This document shows positions 1 to 10,940 of a stretch of 64,000 nucleotides of DNA, piece after piece. Under the pieces are notes generated by a model. It had not been told where the DNA came from. It made no database searches and was given only the letters and a program-made list of their open reading frames with translations. Origin of the DNA: Guyanagaster necrorhizus (Eukaryota; Basidiomycota; Agaricomycetes; Agaricales; Physalacriaceae); contig NW_025064930.1 of NCBI RefSeq assembly GCF_019112545.1, positions 86,692-150,691 on the forward strand. Direction: 5' to 3'. The number at the start of each line of letters is the position of its first letter. Position 1 is the first letter of the stretch. A program made the position numbers and the translations under genes.

Positions 1-212
1 GTTATAGCTAACAGCATACTCTATTAGGTGCTACAAACGCGCGTCACTTTCTTAGACAAGCTTGAGCTGTGAAAAGGAATATTGTGATTATAAAGTTTCC
101 TGTACATAGCATTAAATATAAAATGGAGTTCACCGCAGAGTCTATGAATCCGTTGCACCGTCCGATTTTTCATCAAATCTACGCAACACCCTGCCTGTGG
201 CTATAATACATA

Positions 213-1575
213 TTAACATGGCAGTTCTTGAACCGGAAATTCGGTTTCATCTCCAGTTTGTGGCCTCTCTAGAGAGCTCTCCTTGAAAGTCTCCGGGTCG
301 ATGTCGTTTCCAAATGTAACAGTGCGACCTGTCATTTGTCCCTGTTTGTCTTTCATGGCCCGGGACCAAGCACCAAAATGAAGCGAGGATAGGACACTTT
401 CCTTCCACGTATCATCAGGACGTGAATGGCCAGAAGCAATGCGTCCGACCATGAGCGTAGGAGCGATTCCCTGTGCAAGACCGCATTAGATTCCGATCTT
501 CACGGCACAATGTTACGAGAGATGTGTATCATTGACAAACCTTGATGGAGGCGTTGATCACGTTCGGATATGCTCCCGTCAATTCATTACGGGCAACGAA
601 AACCATATAGACGACCGTAGATGCCGAATAAAGTGCGGCTGATTCCACGATGACTTCGATAACCCCACGATATGATCGCAACCCTGAACCATGTTTCCCG
701 CCCGCTACCGTAACAATTCGATAGATGATAAGCACGGTGCACAGAAGGGTCGTGGCGAGGGTAAGAGACAGAGAAAGCGTTGTCCAGTCAATCCTGACCG
801 CATACGCAGATGACCCCGAGTCACTTTGGTTGTCATTCGTATCGGCAACGACGTGATAAACAGATATAGCGTCAAATACTGAAAGATAATATATCAATTC
901 TGTGGAAGACTAGTAAGGGTGTCTGTCTTACTGGTTCCGCCAATGGTACATAATATAGGTAGCAATATCACCCACCATCGACGCCCCCAGACGGTCCAGC
1001 AGCGCCATATCTGAGAGGAGGTTAAATTCAAGACTACATGATCGTTGTAGAAGTACACATACCATTGAAGAGTCGGCAATGACAGTACTGACGCACCCAG
1101 TAATACCACCAACGAGTCGGAAAGTCACCGCGCGGTCAGTTACTCTCTGTAGTCCAACGAATATGGACCAAAATGTCTGGCCTTGATCAATGAATGCGTA
1201 TCGAGTGAATGACCACTGAAAAGCCATGTACAACGTAGCGAGTATGTACAGTAGCACGACCATGAGAAGCATAAATTGTCGGGCTGCGCCACAAGTCAAA
1301 ACTTTGCTGGTGCCTAGATCTTTAGAATGAGCATTAGAAAAAAAAAGTTTCCCCGGCGACGACATACATATACTCCAAAAGGTGGCGAGTAACACGCAGG
1401 TGTGTATTCCTATTTCCGAGGTCAGACGATTATCTAAAATATCACCAGGAAACAGCATACCGTGCATAAATACGTGAACGATGAGCTCGTTCAAGTATTC
1501 GTCGTTAACGCTGTAAACCAGCTTGATCTCATCGTCAGATAACTGCGGAATGTCCGTTGAGTTTGAGGGTGCCAT
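213..1575 (-). CDS. Multi-pass membrane protein, four exons, about 395 aa
   Basis: Joined exons 1575-1063, 1010-932, 878-541 and 470-213 give one open frame of 396 codons including the stop (1188 bp, divisible by three). The introns are 52, 53 and 70 bp, each starting GT and ending AG on the minus strand. Hydrophobic stretches lie near residues 57-70, 101-120, 153-170 and 184-197, with more in exon 3, so at least six to seven membrane spans are likely. The block IWRCWTVWGRRWWV starts exon 2, and the tail segment GRIASGHSRPDDTW ends the membrane part. This combination is familiar from a large, functionally uncharacterised family of agaricomycete integral membrane proteins. The remaining tail (about 50 residues) is polar and probably cytosolic. 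The start is the first ATG of exon 1, 45 bp below a TATA box. This is the only host gene in the window that looks intact. Exon borders are inferred by eye; function is unknown. Confidence 0.8.
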
Positions 1576-1619
1576 CGTGGAAGAGATGCTTGGTGAAAGG
1601 TTTCAAGTTCTTTTCCCCC

Positions 1620-1626
1620 TTATATA
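1620..1626 (-). promoter_or_regulatory. TATA box of the membrane protein gene
   Basis: TATATAA is read on the minus strand 45 bp upstream of the ATG at 1575. The spacing fits a short 5' leader. Confidence 0.5.
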
Positions 1627-3770
1627 AGTAGAGTCCATGGACATGTTCTTGAACTCTATATATGAAGGGAGAAAATACAATATCTGATATCACGGATGCC
1701 AAGATGCTGAGATGAAACGTTTCTGGACTGCCCCCATGAGAATTTGATACAGAAGATCAGAGAACGATGATACATCAGAAAAGTTAATTGCATGCGTGTT
1801 TTTGATAGCTCAGGAGGACATTAATAATCATCTTTCTCCTGGAAATTAAAGGTAGAGACGCGACTCATGACAGCCCAGCCAGGACAAGTGAAGAGAAGTT
1901 AAACAAACATGCCTATAGAACAACAGGCTGCATCCATCACCGATGATCATCCAGTACTTTCAGCAGCAGCAATGGCTCGGAGTTTCTATGAGCGGGAGAG
2001 GCCCACTGGCAAGCCACTATCAGAACAGCCCCAGTGCTTCCGTAATCGCTCCTACTTTGTTCTCGCTGAGAGGCTCAAGAATATATTCCAAAGATAACAG
2101 GTATCAGTTTCAGCAGCAGTAAATCTGGGGCCATTGATTGTGGCGTCAGGGACAGAACAGGACGACGGCACCGAAGTAACCTATCACTGGGGCCTATGCA
2201 TTCCCTGGGAAGTGATTCAACTTGAGCGCTGCAGTGACAAGGAAACACAAACCCTAATGACACTATTAATAAACTAAGGTCCATAGTGATGGCCCAGCTT
2301 TGGGTAATGCGAGCCCATTCGAGGGGATAATTTTACGCTAATGCCTTTGTAAAGAAATAGGCCGTCGGGAGCAAATTACACTATCACGGTAACCTATCAC
2401 TGGTTAGTCACTGGTTCGAACGGTGCCACAGATCACTGGCAGGTCCATTAGACACTGCTTGTCGGAGAGCCAAAGTTTGCTCCGGTTTCAGAAGAATCTA
2501 AAGGACATCATCTGAACTATGCGTCGTGATGGTGAGTCAGAGAGAAGTGCTTTGGCTTGGGAAGTTCGACAAGGGTGAGATCTTGGTCAAGCGGCGTATA
2601 ATTTGTGAGAGAATTATGAAAGATATAGCGCAATCGGTTAATTAGCCAAGGCAACTCTGACGCCAAAATTTGGAGGGGAAAGCTAAACACTGTTCAGGTT
2701 GAACTTGAAGCCTTTAACCAACGTCCACGACGGCCCTAATGTTCACGCGATATCTCGGCAATCATTGATCAATTTGGATTCAATTTCACTTTCTGACCGT
2801 CGCCATGTCTATCAACCTTTATCCCGTTCATTGATGTGTCCCCTGCGTCCTCTGACAACCCCAAGCTTTCTTTGAATCTATGGTTATGCTTCCGAAGTGA
2901 TTTCTTCTCTGCCTTGTGTCTGAACTCCCAGATGCGAAGCTGGTATCCGCGCTTGTCGGAGTACGGGAGCTGGAGATCAAGGGCGCAAATCGATGTGCTG
3001 TTCCCTGACCATAGATACTTGTCCAGACTTCGAGGTTTTGGAGACAAATGCCAATGAAAATGATACGACGAGGCTTAATGGGGCGTTCACGTACTCGCAA
3101 GCTCTTTCAAAATGATGACCGTGGTTGTCTCTGTACGGGCATTGACTAAGAGTTTTTGTTGCACCTTCATTACTTTCACTCAGGTCTCTCGGCGAAATAA
3201 AACTGGGCTCTTATCTCATTGAGATTCCTCTATTTTGCCGTCATCCCTGAGCATCATCGTGTCCCAAAGACATGTGCACTGCTCCTTCGGATTTTGTGCT
3301 AGCTGATTACTGGGACGACGGCGAGGTCCTCGGAGGGAGGATCTCAAAGACTAGCTACAGCTGACAACAAAAGTGAAGGGCGAGTGGCATTGCTACCGCT
3401 ACAGCTACGAAGTTCTATGCACAGAAACCTTTTGCGGTTGACTCAGGGATGGAGTATCTCTGAGTTTGTAGTGCATGTAGAGAGCCAAGAAATACCGACT
3501 CCCCGTATGGCTCGGCGCAACGCTTAGCCTCTTATCATCTGTCGGACATTTGGCTTACCCAGAGGTCTTTCATACCTGTCCTCATTGACGTCGAGCCGAT
3601 CCTGTAGCATTTTGTTTGTCGACGTCGTTTCCGCTTGGAAAGAGGCAGTAACGCATTCGATTCTATGTCAAACATTTCATAACTAACTTGCAGACCTTAG
3701 AGTCAACTTGCTACACGCCAACCCCCTCATTATCAGCTGAGCCCAATGCCAAGAAATCTCCTCTGCGACT
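1627..3770. other. Intergenic stretch without a supported gene
   Basis: CpG content is normal here. A 62-codon plus frame (1909-2097) and overlapping short frames on both strands at 2769-3100 have no recognisable domain and no convincing intron-joined extension. A small unrecognised gene around 2769-3100 cannot be ruled out. Confidence 0.4.
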
Positions 3771-3776
3771 TATAAA
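3771..3776 (+). promoter_or_regulatory. TATA box of the broken Ca2+/H+ exchanger
   Basis: TATAAA lies 51 bp ahead of the ATG at 3827, followed by a pyrimidine-rich leader typical of a fungal promoter. The promoter looks intact although the gene behind it is not. Confidence 0.5.
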
Positions 3777-3826
3777 CCCCAATCTCGACATCCATCTCGT
3801 TTTCTTCGCCCCGGACAAATACGTGA

Positions 3827-4562
3827 ATGACAGAACCTTCTTCGCATAGCACAAGCCATGTCCTGCCCGAGACAACACGCACTCTTACCGAGGACGACGA
3901 GCTACCCAGTAGTGGGAGGAGTAACGATGCAAGCCACGAGAATCAAGTAACGGATCTGGGAGATAACGAACGAGGAGAATGCAATCAAGATAGAGATGCC
4001 GTCCCCTCTAACTCTGCTTCCCTCCTCTATGTGCTGCGTTACACCCCCCTGAACATCCTCCTCTTGTGCATCCCCGTCTCCTGGGCGCTACACTACGCTG
4101 CGCGATCCGATACCCACATCTTCGTGTTCTCAGCGCTGGGGATCGTGCCTCTCGCCGCCCTTCTTGGGTTTGGGACAGAATAAGCTGCGACAAGGACGAG
4201 TGAGAGCGTAGGAGGGTTGCTCAATGCAACGCTGAGAAACGTAGTGGAGATGATTATTAGCGATGTTGGGTTGCAGAAGGTTTCTCCAACTCATTTTTCC
4301 TTGCGTATTGTTTGACACTACTCTTGCAGTGCGACCTGGAGCTGGTGCAGAGCTCTCTGTTAGGTGGTTTGCTGAGCAACCTCCTCCTTGTGCTGGGTAT
4401 GGCGTTCCTCGTGGGCCCGGCAGAGCAAGAGTTCCATCCCATGGTCGCGTAAGTGAACTCGAGTCTGATGATGGCGGTCGTAGTGGCGATGGTGGTACCG
4501 GTAGTGCTAGTGGGTGGTTTTGATGTGAATGCGTTCGTCTTGTATTCAGTGCTCGATGCACG
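3827..4562 (+). pseudogene. Vacuolar-type Ca2+/H+ exchanger (CAX family), truncated
   Basis: The first exon (3827-4279) encodes a polar N-terminus, then a membrane segment and LGIVPLAALLGFGTE followed by ATRTSESVGGLLNAT and NVVEMII, the first repeat signature of cation/proton exchangers. A 50-bp intron (4280-4329, GT..AG) follows. The second exon continues CDLELVQSSLLGGLLSNLLL and a further membrane segment up to about 4562. Family members export Ca2+ into the vacuole against protons and have about 400 or more residues with eleven spans; here only the N-terminal third remains. TAA codons at 4181-4183 and 4450-4452 stand where the conserved frame runs on, probably former CAA (Gln). The frame then stops and is replaced by the convergent regulator fragment. 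Only a 118-residue peptide could be made from the existing promoter. Confidence 0.75.
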
Positions 4563-4599
4563 TCGTGGGATGCGATAATATGCCCTGTGGTTATACGAG

Positions 4600-5244
4600 T
4601 CAGTTGCTGCGGAAACGATAATAGACGAAATGGATGAAAAACCCCACTGGCCACGGAGTATCTATTTGAAACCCAGGTGCTTCGAGAGTCCCACAGACGT
4701 CGGTTGGACGGTCTAGCGCTACCGCCAAAGTCTTGGCCAAAATAAAGACATTCCAAAACGCGTCGATCCACTCACCCTCCTCGATGCTGTCGCGCAGAGG
4801 AGGAAGGGTGATGGTGGTGCTCGTCGTTACACCATTACGTATCAACGAAGCCGCAGAAATTGTCGGAGGCCGCCAAGCTGCTTCAGAGCGTAGTCTGTGC
4901 AACCCACACAATTGCGAGAGACGCTGCATCTTCGGTATGACATCGGGCCTCGAGGAAGTTTCCTATTCGCAAGAAGTAATATGCAAGAAGGACTTCTGCT
5001 AGAATGGTGTGTAGGAATCTGTCTGGGTGGGTGTTTGTGAGATCTGCTGATACGTGCCTGAGAGTGCGGGCAAGGTACTGGTGTTGATGGGCCCAGACGG
5101 ACTGTTCCTTTGGTTTCTGGTCTCTTTGGGAAGACAAATGAGATCCCCAAAGGTAAACAGTGGAGAGGACTGATGAATCGGGTTGTGATTGGTGACCGAG
5201 CGGCAGAGACAAAACAGCTGAATTGTAAAATCAGGTGACATCAA
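4600..5244 (-). pseudogene. Zn2Cys6-type transcription factor, middle homology region fragment
   Basis: Read on the minus strand, a frame from about 5212 gives VLSTVYLWGSHLS, then AEVLLAYYFLRIGNFLEARC and HTEDAASLAIV. A second frame from about 4929 gives CGLHRLRSEAAW, then a segment with EEGEWIDAFWNVFILAKTLA and ending FQIDTPWP. Together these match the fungal_trans regulatory domain of Zn2Cys6 transcription factors. The two halves are out of phase near 4905-4915, where a TG repeat seems to have lost two bases. A GT..AG intron seems to follow TPWP near 4615-4660. The DNA-binding cysteine cluster and the C-terminus are missing. The fragment converges on the exchanger remnant, which suggests a rearrangement junction near 4560-4600. 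Confidence 0.7.
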
Positions 5245-5922
5245 GGGAGAAGCCTAGGTGGGCAGAATAAGAAAAGAAGAGATCAAGACTAGGGAGGCAA
5301 TTAATCGATTGAACTGTTTTTTTTTTTCATAGACGTGGACAAGACTTACAGGTCCCGTATGACTGGAGCTGATGGTTCCTATGGGCATGTCAGAGTCAGA
5401 GTCAAAATCAGGGAAAGAAGAAATGGCGCACTTGAGCGTTGAACGGTGGCGCGTCCGTCCGAGATGAAATTGGTGAAGCCGAACCTTTTTAATAAGATGA
5501 GTTCCTAAGCGAGCGCCTGAGCAAATTAGTGTGTATCACCTGGGGGGGGCGTAGATGTTATTGACAAAGAAGTCGATGCCAAATATGGAAAGGAAGGACT
5601 TTGGAAAAGGTGTCAGAGGTAGATGGGGCATAACCGGCGAGGCTTTGGACCTGCACGTTACAATTACACATGGATTGTTGTCAGTGCTTGTATGCAAGAT
5701 GTCATCAGTAAAAACACCATCAAAGGAAGTCCATAGTCAGATGGTGAATTTCTGGGCTGAATTCGAGACAAGGTGGAATGTCGGGGTGATGCAAAAGTCA
5801 CAATAATGGGCCTCAAGGTGTTCTCTGCAAAAGTAGGTAATACATATACTTTATGTTAATTGATAGCTAGAAAACATTACAAAAGCAAAGAAAAACCTTT
5901 GAACATGTATACTGACAGTCTT
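5245..5922. other. Gene-poor stretch between two broken genes
   Basis: It contains a T-run at about 5319-5329 and an 83-codon plus frame at 5555-5806 that I do not recognise. No domain or splice-joined extension was found. It may hold lost upstream exons of the regulator to its left. Confidence 0.35.
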
Positions 5923-7140
5923 TCATGGACACTCGCTCTCATCGGCCTCGATGAACCAGCTACCTACGATACCATCCCTTCCCTATTAAGAAGTCAGTGC
6001 AACATTCTCGGCACAACGCAGCCTGCCAACTGACCTTATTCTCACAGGTATCAGGATGGTCAAACCTCTGCCAAGCAAACTCGGACGGAGTAGAGAAGCA
6101 CATCTCAGCCCAGTTGTCCCAAGGCTCTTGATGGTTGAACAACTTTGCATCAACGCGCTAGAACGATGGCGTCAGCCCAATGTCGAGCAACCAATACAGT
6201 GTTATGGCGTACCCGTTTATGAGAGCCAAAGCAGTCCTAATGACCGTAATGAGCGCGTACACGGATCAACAGTCTGACATAGATGGACGCTCATCTTCTT
6301 CTCATGATCCCCCCACCAAGTCTTACACGTCGGCTCGTTGGAGCTGACAGTCCAATACCCAATAGTCTTCACAGCTCCATCCTGTCGAAAAACAGAATGA
6401 TTTTGTAATACTGATAAGAGAACCCAGAAGAGAACGCACTATCAGTTCCAAGGTGCAAAGTTCCGGATGATCATATGTGATACCGTGGATATCGATGCTT
6501 GTCTTCATGCACCAGCCGTGAGCATCCTCGCTGGCTGGTACATTCAACAGTTCCGCATGATAAATCCTCTTCTCATACCCCAAGCATCGCTTCTCCATCA
6601 TCAAATCCCGTCATGCCAGCCCTGCGCGCTTCCTACGCTCCTCGTCAGCGAGTATCGCATCCTCTTTAGCCCGCAGCCAAGCTTTGTCACCATTCGGGCC
6701 ACAGCAACCAGTCTGGCCTGGATCGTCCTTTCTTCTCTCTCCCTCTCCACTTCCCTCCTCTTGTCCTCCTCCTCATAGGCCAGTCGCCTCTTCTTATCCT
6801 CCTGCTGATGTGCAAGCTTCCTCCGTAATTCCTCACCTTCGATTCTCTTTGCTCGTTCCATATCCTCGCGACGGCGTATACGGTCTTGGACGTCTGTATG
6901 GTCCGTATTGGTATAGTCGCCGACGAGGTGGAAGGCAAGGAATGCCACGACGAAGATGGATGCCAGGACTTTGAGCGTAGCCAAAGGCTTTCCACGTGTA
7001 GCTCGTGGCACCAGCGGGGTACATTCATCACTCGGACCTGGTAAAGGTCTAATAATTGTCGGTATATGAAAGAGTGCACTAAACCGTACTTTAGCATGGC
7101 GGTGGAGGGGATCAGTCTGTTGCAGTACGATGTCAAGCAA
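5923..7140 (-). pseudogene. Membrane-anchored coiled-coil protein with Trp/Cys-rich C-terminal domain, broken
   Basis: The frame from 7140 encodes a short leader, TPLVPRATRG, one membrane segment (LKVLASIFVVAFLAFHL) and about 75 residues of highly charged E/R/K/D coiled coil. The coiled coil continues in another frame (AWLRAKEDAILADEERRKRA), so there is a frameshift near 6670-6690. An in-frame TGA follows near 6613. Next come YEKRIYHAELLNVP and IDIHGITYDHPELC. A 58-bp intron (6439-6382) leads to GYWTVSSNEPTCKTWWGD, then DNWAEMCFSTPSEF and, after a further GT..AG intron near 6000, SWFIEADESECP with the stop at 5925-5923. The layout of one membrane anchor, coiled coil and repeated W/C motifs matches an agaricomycete-specific family of unknown function. 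The breaks suggest a recent pseudogene unless they are sequencing errors. Confidence 0.65.
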
Positions 7141-7540
7141 TGACAGAAATAGCAGGGTAGAAGAGCTTACCTGGAAGAGTTGTTCATAAAAGGAAGATTG
7201 GCGGAGTCAGAATACCGCCTTTGAAGGGGCCATGTGGTTGAATCCCACACTGTTCGGTAGAGGTGCCGTTCATGTGTAAAATGCATTCCTACCCGGTCTG
7301 TTCCCAGGGTTTAAATTCCTGGAGACCCCTTTACCTGCATGTTGGAAGTGACTGTGTCACTGGACAGCCTCTACAAGAGCCCTCACCAAAGAATACCACC
7401 TTTAAAGCCTACAAGTGCAGTGCTTAAACAAAGTGCTTCATTTCTCAGCCACTGTCAATGATAACAATGTCAGATATTTTAATGGTGTCACTCACACTAC
7501 AAGGCCAGTAACCTCAAATACTGTGAGCACCTGTCCACTT
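7141..7540. other. Boundary from CpG-normal to CpG-depleted sequence
   Basis: CG dinucleotides are frequent up to about 7295 and then nearly vanish for the rest of the window. The change falls just before the first retrotransposon fragment. No gene is seen here. Confidence 0.5.
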
Positions 7541-8170
7541 GACCTGACTCTATAGCATCGACAAACCTGTCACAGAAGTATAAATGTTGTCCAGGACATG
7601 TACAAGAATTGGCTTGTCTTAAATATGAAGATGAACAATGTGCAATCCAGTTCTGACCCACTTTGCAAACCCTGCCTTATGGGCAAGCACAGGTGACACA
7701 ATATTTCTCAAGGGCTCTCACTCCTTCCAATGTGCTCTCTTGCAATCATATTCTCTGATCTTAAGAGACCAATACCAGTCACTATGCCAGAAGGTTATCA
7801 CTACTGGATCACATTTATATGTGGCACTCTGTGTTTTTGGGCTGTTGCCTTGCTAAAGCACAAGAGTGATGCTCTGGCTGAATTTAAACACTACAAAGCC
7901 TATGCTGAAAATTTCCATGGTCTGAAGATCTTAGAGGAGCAAGAGAACAGTGGAGGAGAGTACATGGGTCATGAATTTGATCAGTTATGCATAGCTGAAG
8001 GGATATCAAGATGCTATACTGAGCCTGATGAGCCTCATCAAAATGGAATTGCAGAATGCCAGAAACAGACACTGGAGGGTTGCTCAACTTCCCAGGGATG
8101 TGGTTGTATCATTATCACAGCTGATCCACCATTCCCACTGTTCATTGGTTCAACTCTATATCATTGATAC
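7541..8170 (+). mobile_element. Ty1/copia integrase fragment
   Basis: Scattered frames on the plus strand give SINVVQDMYKNWL and CKPCLMGKH (the end of the GAG-pre-integrase/zinc-binding region). They continue with SDLKRPIPVTMPEGYHYWIT and FWAVALLKHKSDALAEFKHY, then GGEYMGHEFDQLCIAEGISR and EPDEPHQNGIAE. This is the order expected across a copia integrase core. The usual DDYTR acidic motif is lost and stops and frameshifts interrupt the frame. Protease, reverse transcriptase and LTRs are not seen nearby, so it is an isolated relic. It appears related to the minus-strand copia piece at 27850-29360. Confidence 0.75.
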
Positions 8171-10940
8171 AACCATTCTTGATAATGATCTTGTCATAGT
8201 TTTGTGACTAACACCATGTCTAGAGGAACTTTCCACTGAGTTCAATCACTGAAGGAGGAATAATGATCCAGGTATGAAACCACTGGTGAAGCAGCTAGTG
8301 GTGACTACACTAGTAGATGGATCTCTCTGCCATGCCTTTGTCTCTTTCCTGAGTAGCCTTAGAGTCATATTAGAATTAGGAGCCAATGTCTCCCATGTCT
8401 TGTTTGTTGACTCCCACTTTGTTGCTATGATCACATCATGCCATGAATCTGGTGCCCTCATGAAACTCAAGCTAAGCATAGTCAGTCTCAGGTGGAGTTC
8501 TGATTTGGATTCCAATAACAAGCATAATTTAGTAAAGCTCAGAGACACTGGTCTAATGCTGCACTTAACTCTGTGACATTTCTGCTAAAGAGTTGTTACC
8601 CATTTTCTTTATTGTGTGTAGAGTTTTATAGCAATGTTCCAAATGACAATGTCATCTTGTATCTTGCATTGACCCCAATCTTTGTACAAAATTAGAATGA
8701 TGGCCTCTACTATCAGTCCAGACACAGCCATTGCTCTATTGATATGACACATGTATAACTAATTGCAAGATATGTCAGATGTTCACTGCCATCTTACTGG
8801 AAGATGGTGAGAGAATATCCAAAAAGTTCTGAGAGATTGAGCATCTGATCAGCTCAGGCTCTAGTGGTACTACTCTATGAATGTCATTCATTTGATGTGA
8901 ATTGAGGAGCTTCAACATGAGATAGATTATTATATACTTTCTTATCCCCTTGAGTGATCTTCTCCCAATCATTCACATCAACAGGCAGACATCAATGGGA
9001 AGGACTGAGATCTACATATGTGCAGGGTAGAAGTCTTTCTATGGATAGCTGGTCAAAATTGGAGTTATGAGTTAGATTTGGATGACAAATATTATTTAGA
9101 GAAGCTTAAGGAAACAAGAAGCACTGGAATTTGATCTGCATATTTTCTGGAACTTTGCTGCATGTGTTCTTTGTCTGTAGAGTTTTATAGTGACATTTTA
9201 AATGTGAATATGATGAGAGAATATGAGGAAATACCTAAAATGCTGAGCATCTAGATATTTTTCTTTACTGCAGACTATTCTGTGTGTCATTGGCTTTCCT
9301 TCTGAGGTTCAATGTCAAAACTTAAAAAGTTCATATTTCTGAGACTGAACAAAGGATGGAGGCAGCATCTGACTTGCAGAGATATAGTAAAAATAATTCA
9401 GTGCAATTCTATGTCACTTTTTTCACCACTAATTAACATCAGATGCATTCTCAGGATTTTTTGTTTGATAATATCATTCAGGCTGCTATTTAAAATGCTG
9501 AAGAACTCACAATGAAATCAATAGGCTTTTTTACCATAGCTACTCATTCATGTACTCCATAACTTACACCACTCACACTGCTTCTACTCTGTCTCCTTTT
9601 CTTAGCACTGCTAATTGACATATAAAAGCAATATTAGTCCAAATCCATTCACTGACAACCATGGATTCACTGGTGACATTGTGTGTGTGGGAATGCTTGA
9701 TGAGTCTCTGCCACAAGATTCTCCTGCATGTTTCTTTATTGTAGCTATCATCACATCTCCTGAAATGCTGAGAGGTGGCACTAAATGAATCAATAATATG
9801 CAGAATGCACACCACCAAATCACTAATACCAAATCACAATGTGGTTCAAGAGAGAAATGGTAATACCAGGATTTCAAGTATGTAGAGAAATATAATGTAG
9901 ATGGAGTACAATAAAATATGTTTCAAAGATGTATGTTGTGGCTTTGCTTAGACAAAGCTGTCTGTGTCACTGAACACAATAAAACTTATTTCAAACAGTC
10001 TGCCTGGTGCAGTTTATGGACTGATACAATGTGCCTGATTGTGACTTATATGCAAATACTGGCTGTTCTGAACTGTCTCAAGTCTGTTCTGACTGTCTGA
10101 TATAAACTTTCAGTTGCTTTCTGGGGTTCTTGCACAAAACAAAGTGACCTGGTCACTACAATGCTATTCAGGTTGAGTCTACAACTTGAATCTCTTAACC
10201 AAACACAATCTGTACTATTTGCTTGATAGTGTTTTTTTTTTTTGGGAGAGGGGGTCAGAAACCTGCTTTCCCTCTATATATGACCTGGTATTTATACTTT
10301 CTAGCTACTCATGGCTGACTAATATAATCAACTACTGACCAATATGCTTGCTGATGCAACAAGAAAGGCTAAACTCATTTTCTGACAGATATGAGCTTAT
10401 ATGTGGCTATCTGGTTGATTGATTGGGCTGGGCTCTGGTTCTTGCAAACATGCTGATCATGTGAGTCTCTGTTCTCAGGCATGGGAATCTTGTGTGTTGA
10501 ACAGAGAGGCCTTATAATGCTCCAGTCTCTGCTAGACATAAAGATGTCACACTTGAGGGAACTATGCTCTTTCCAGATAGTCACTTGCATAGTGTATCTT
10601 ACTATGGTGGGTACAGAGTAGCTAACTGGGTAAAAAGCAATAAATATATCCTCTTTTCTACCTGTACTCCCTTCTTTCATTCACCAAATGTTCTTTCATT
10701 TCTTTTGCTATTCTTTTTATTTTCCTCTCATTGCTTTCATCATCTTAAAAATAAATAGCCACTCATGTACACACTATCAGGACCACTACTCCACTCAAGT
10801 AATTACTCCTTCAGAGTCTGTACTGCATCAAACATTATACCATGTCCATTTTGATCAATATTTTCATAGACTTGGGAGACTTTTACAGAAAACATTCACC
10901 AAAGCAGTGGTCTACTCCAGTATGATTCTTGCTTGGTACA
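8171..10940. other. CpG-poor degenerate sequence, no supported gene
   Basis: About 2.8 kb of AT-rich sequence with only short frames on either strand. A 100-codon frame pair at 8246-8576 is not recognisable. It may hold decayed copia remains after the integrase fragment, but no motif supports this. Confidence 0.4.

Noticed and set aside
2769..3100. Overlapping open frames of 73-92 codons on both strands
   Set aside because: No known domain or convincing splice extension; opposing frames of similar length suggest chance in CpG-normal DNA.
5555..5806. 83-codon plus-strand frame as a small gene
   Set aside because: No recognisable motif, no promoter or intron evidence, and it lies between broken genes.
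8246..8576. Two 100-codon frames on opposite strands
   Set aside because: They shadow each other, and neither shows a motif that would tie it to copia pol or a host gene.
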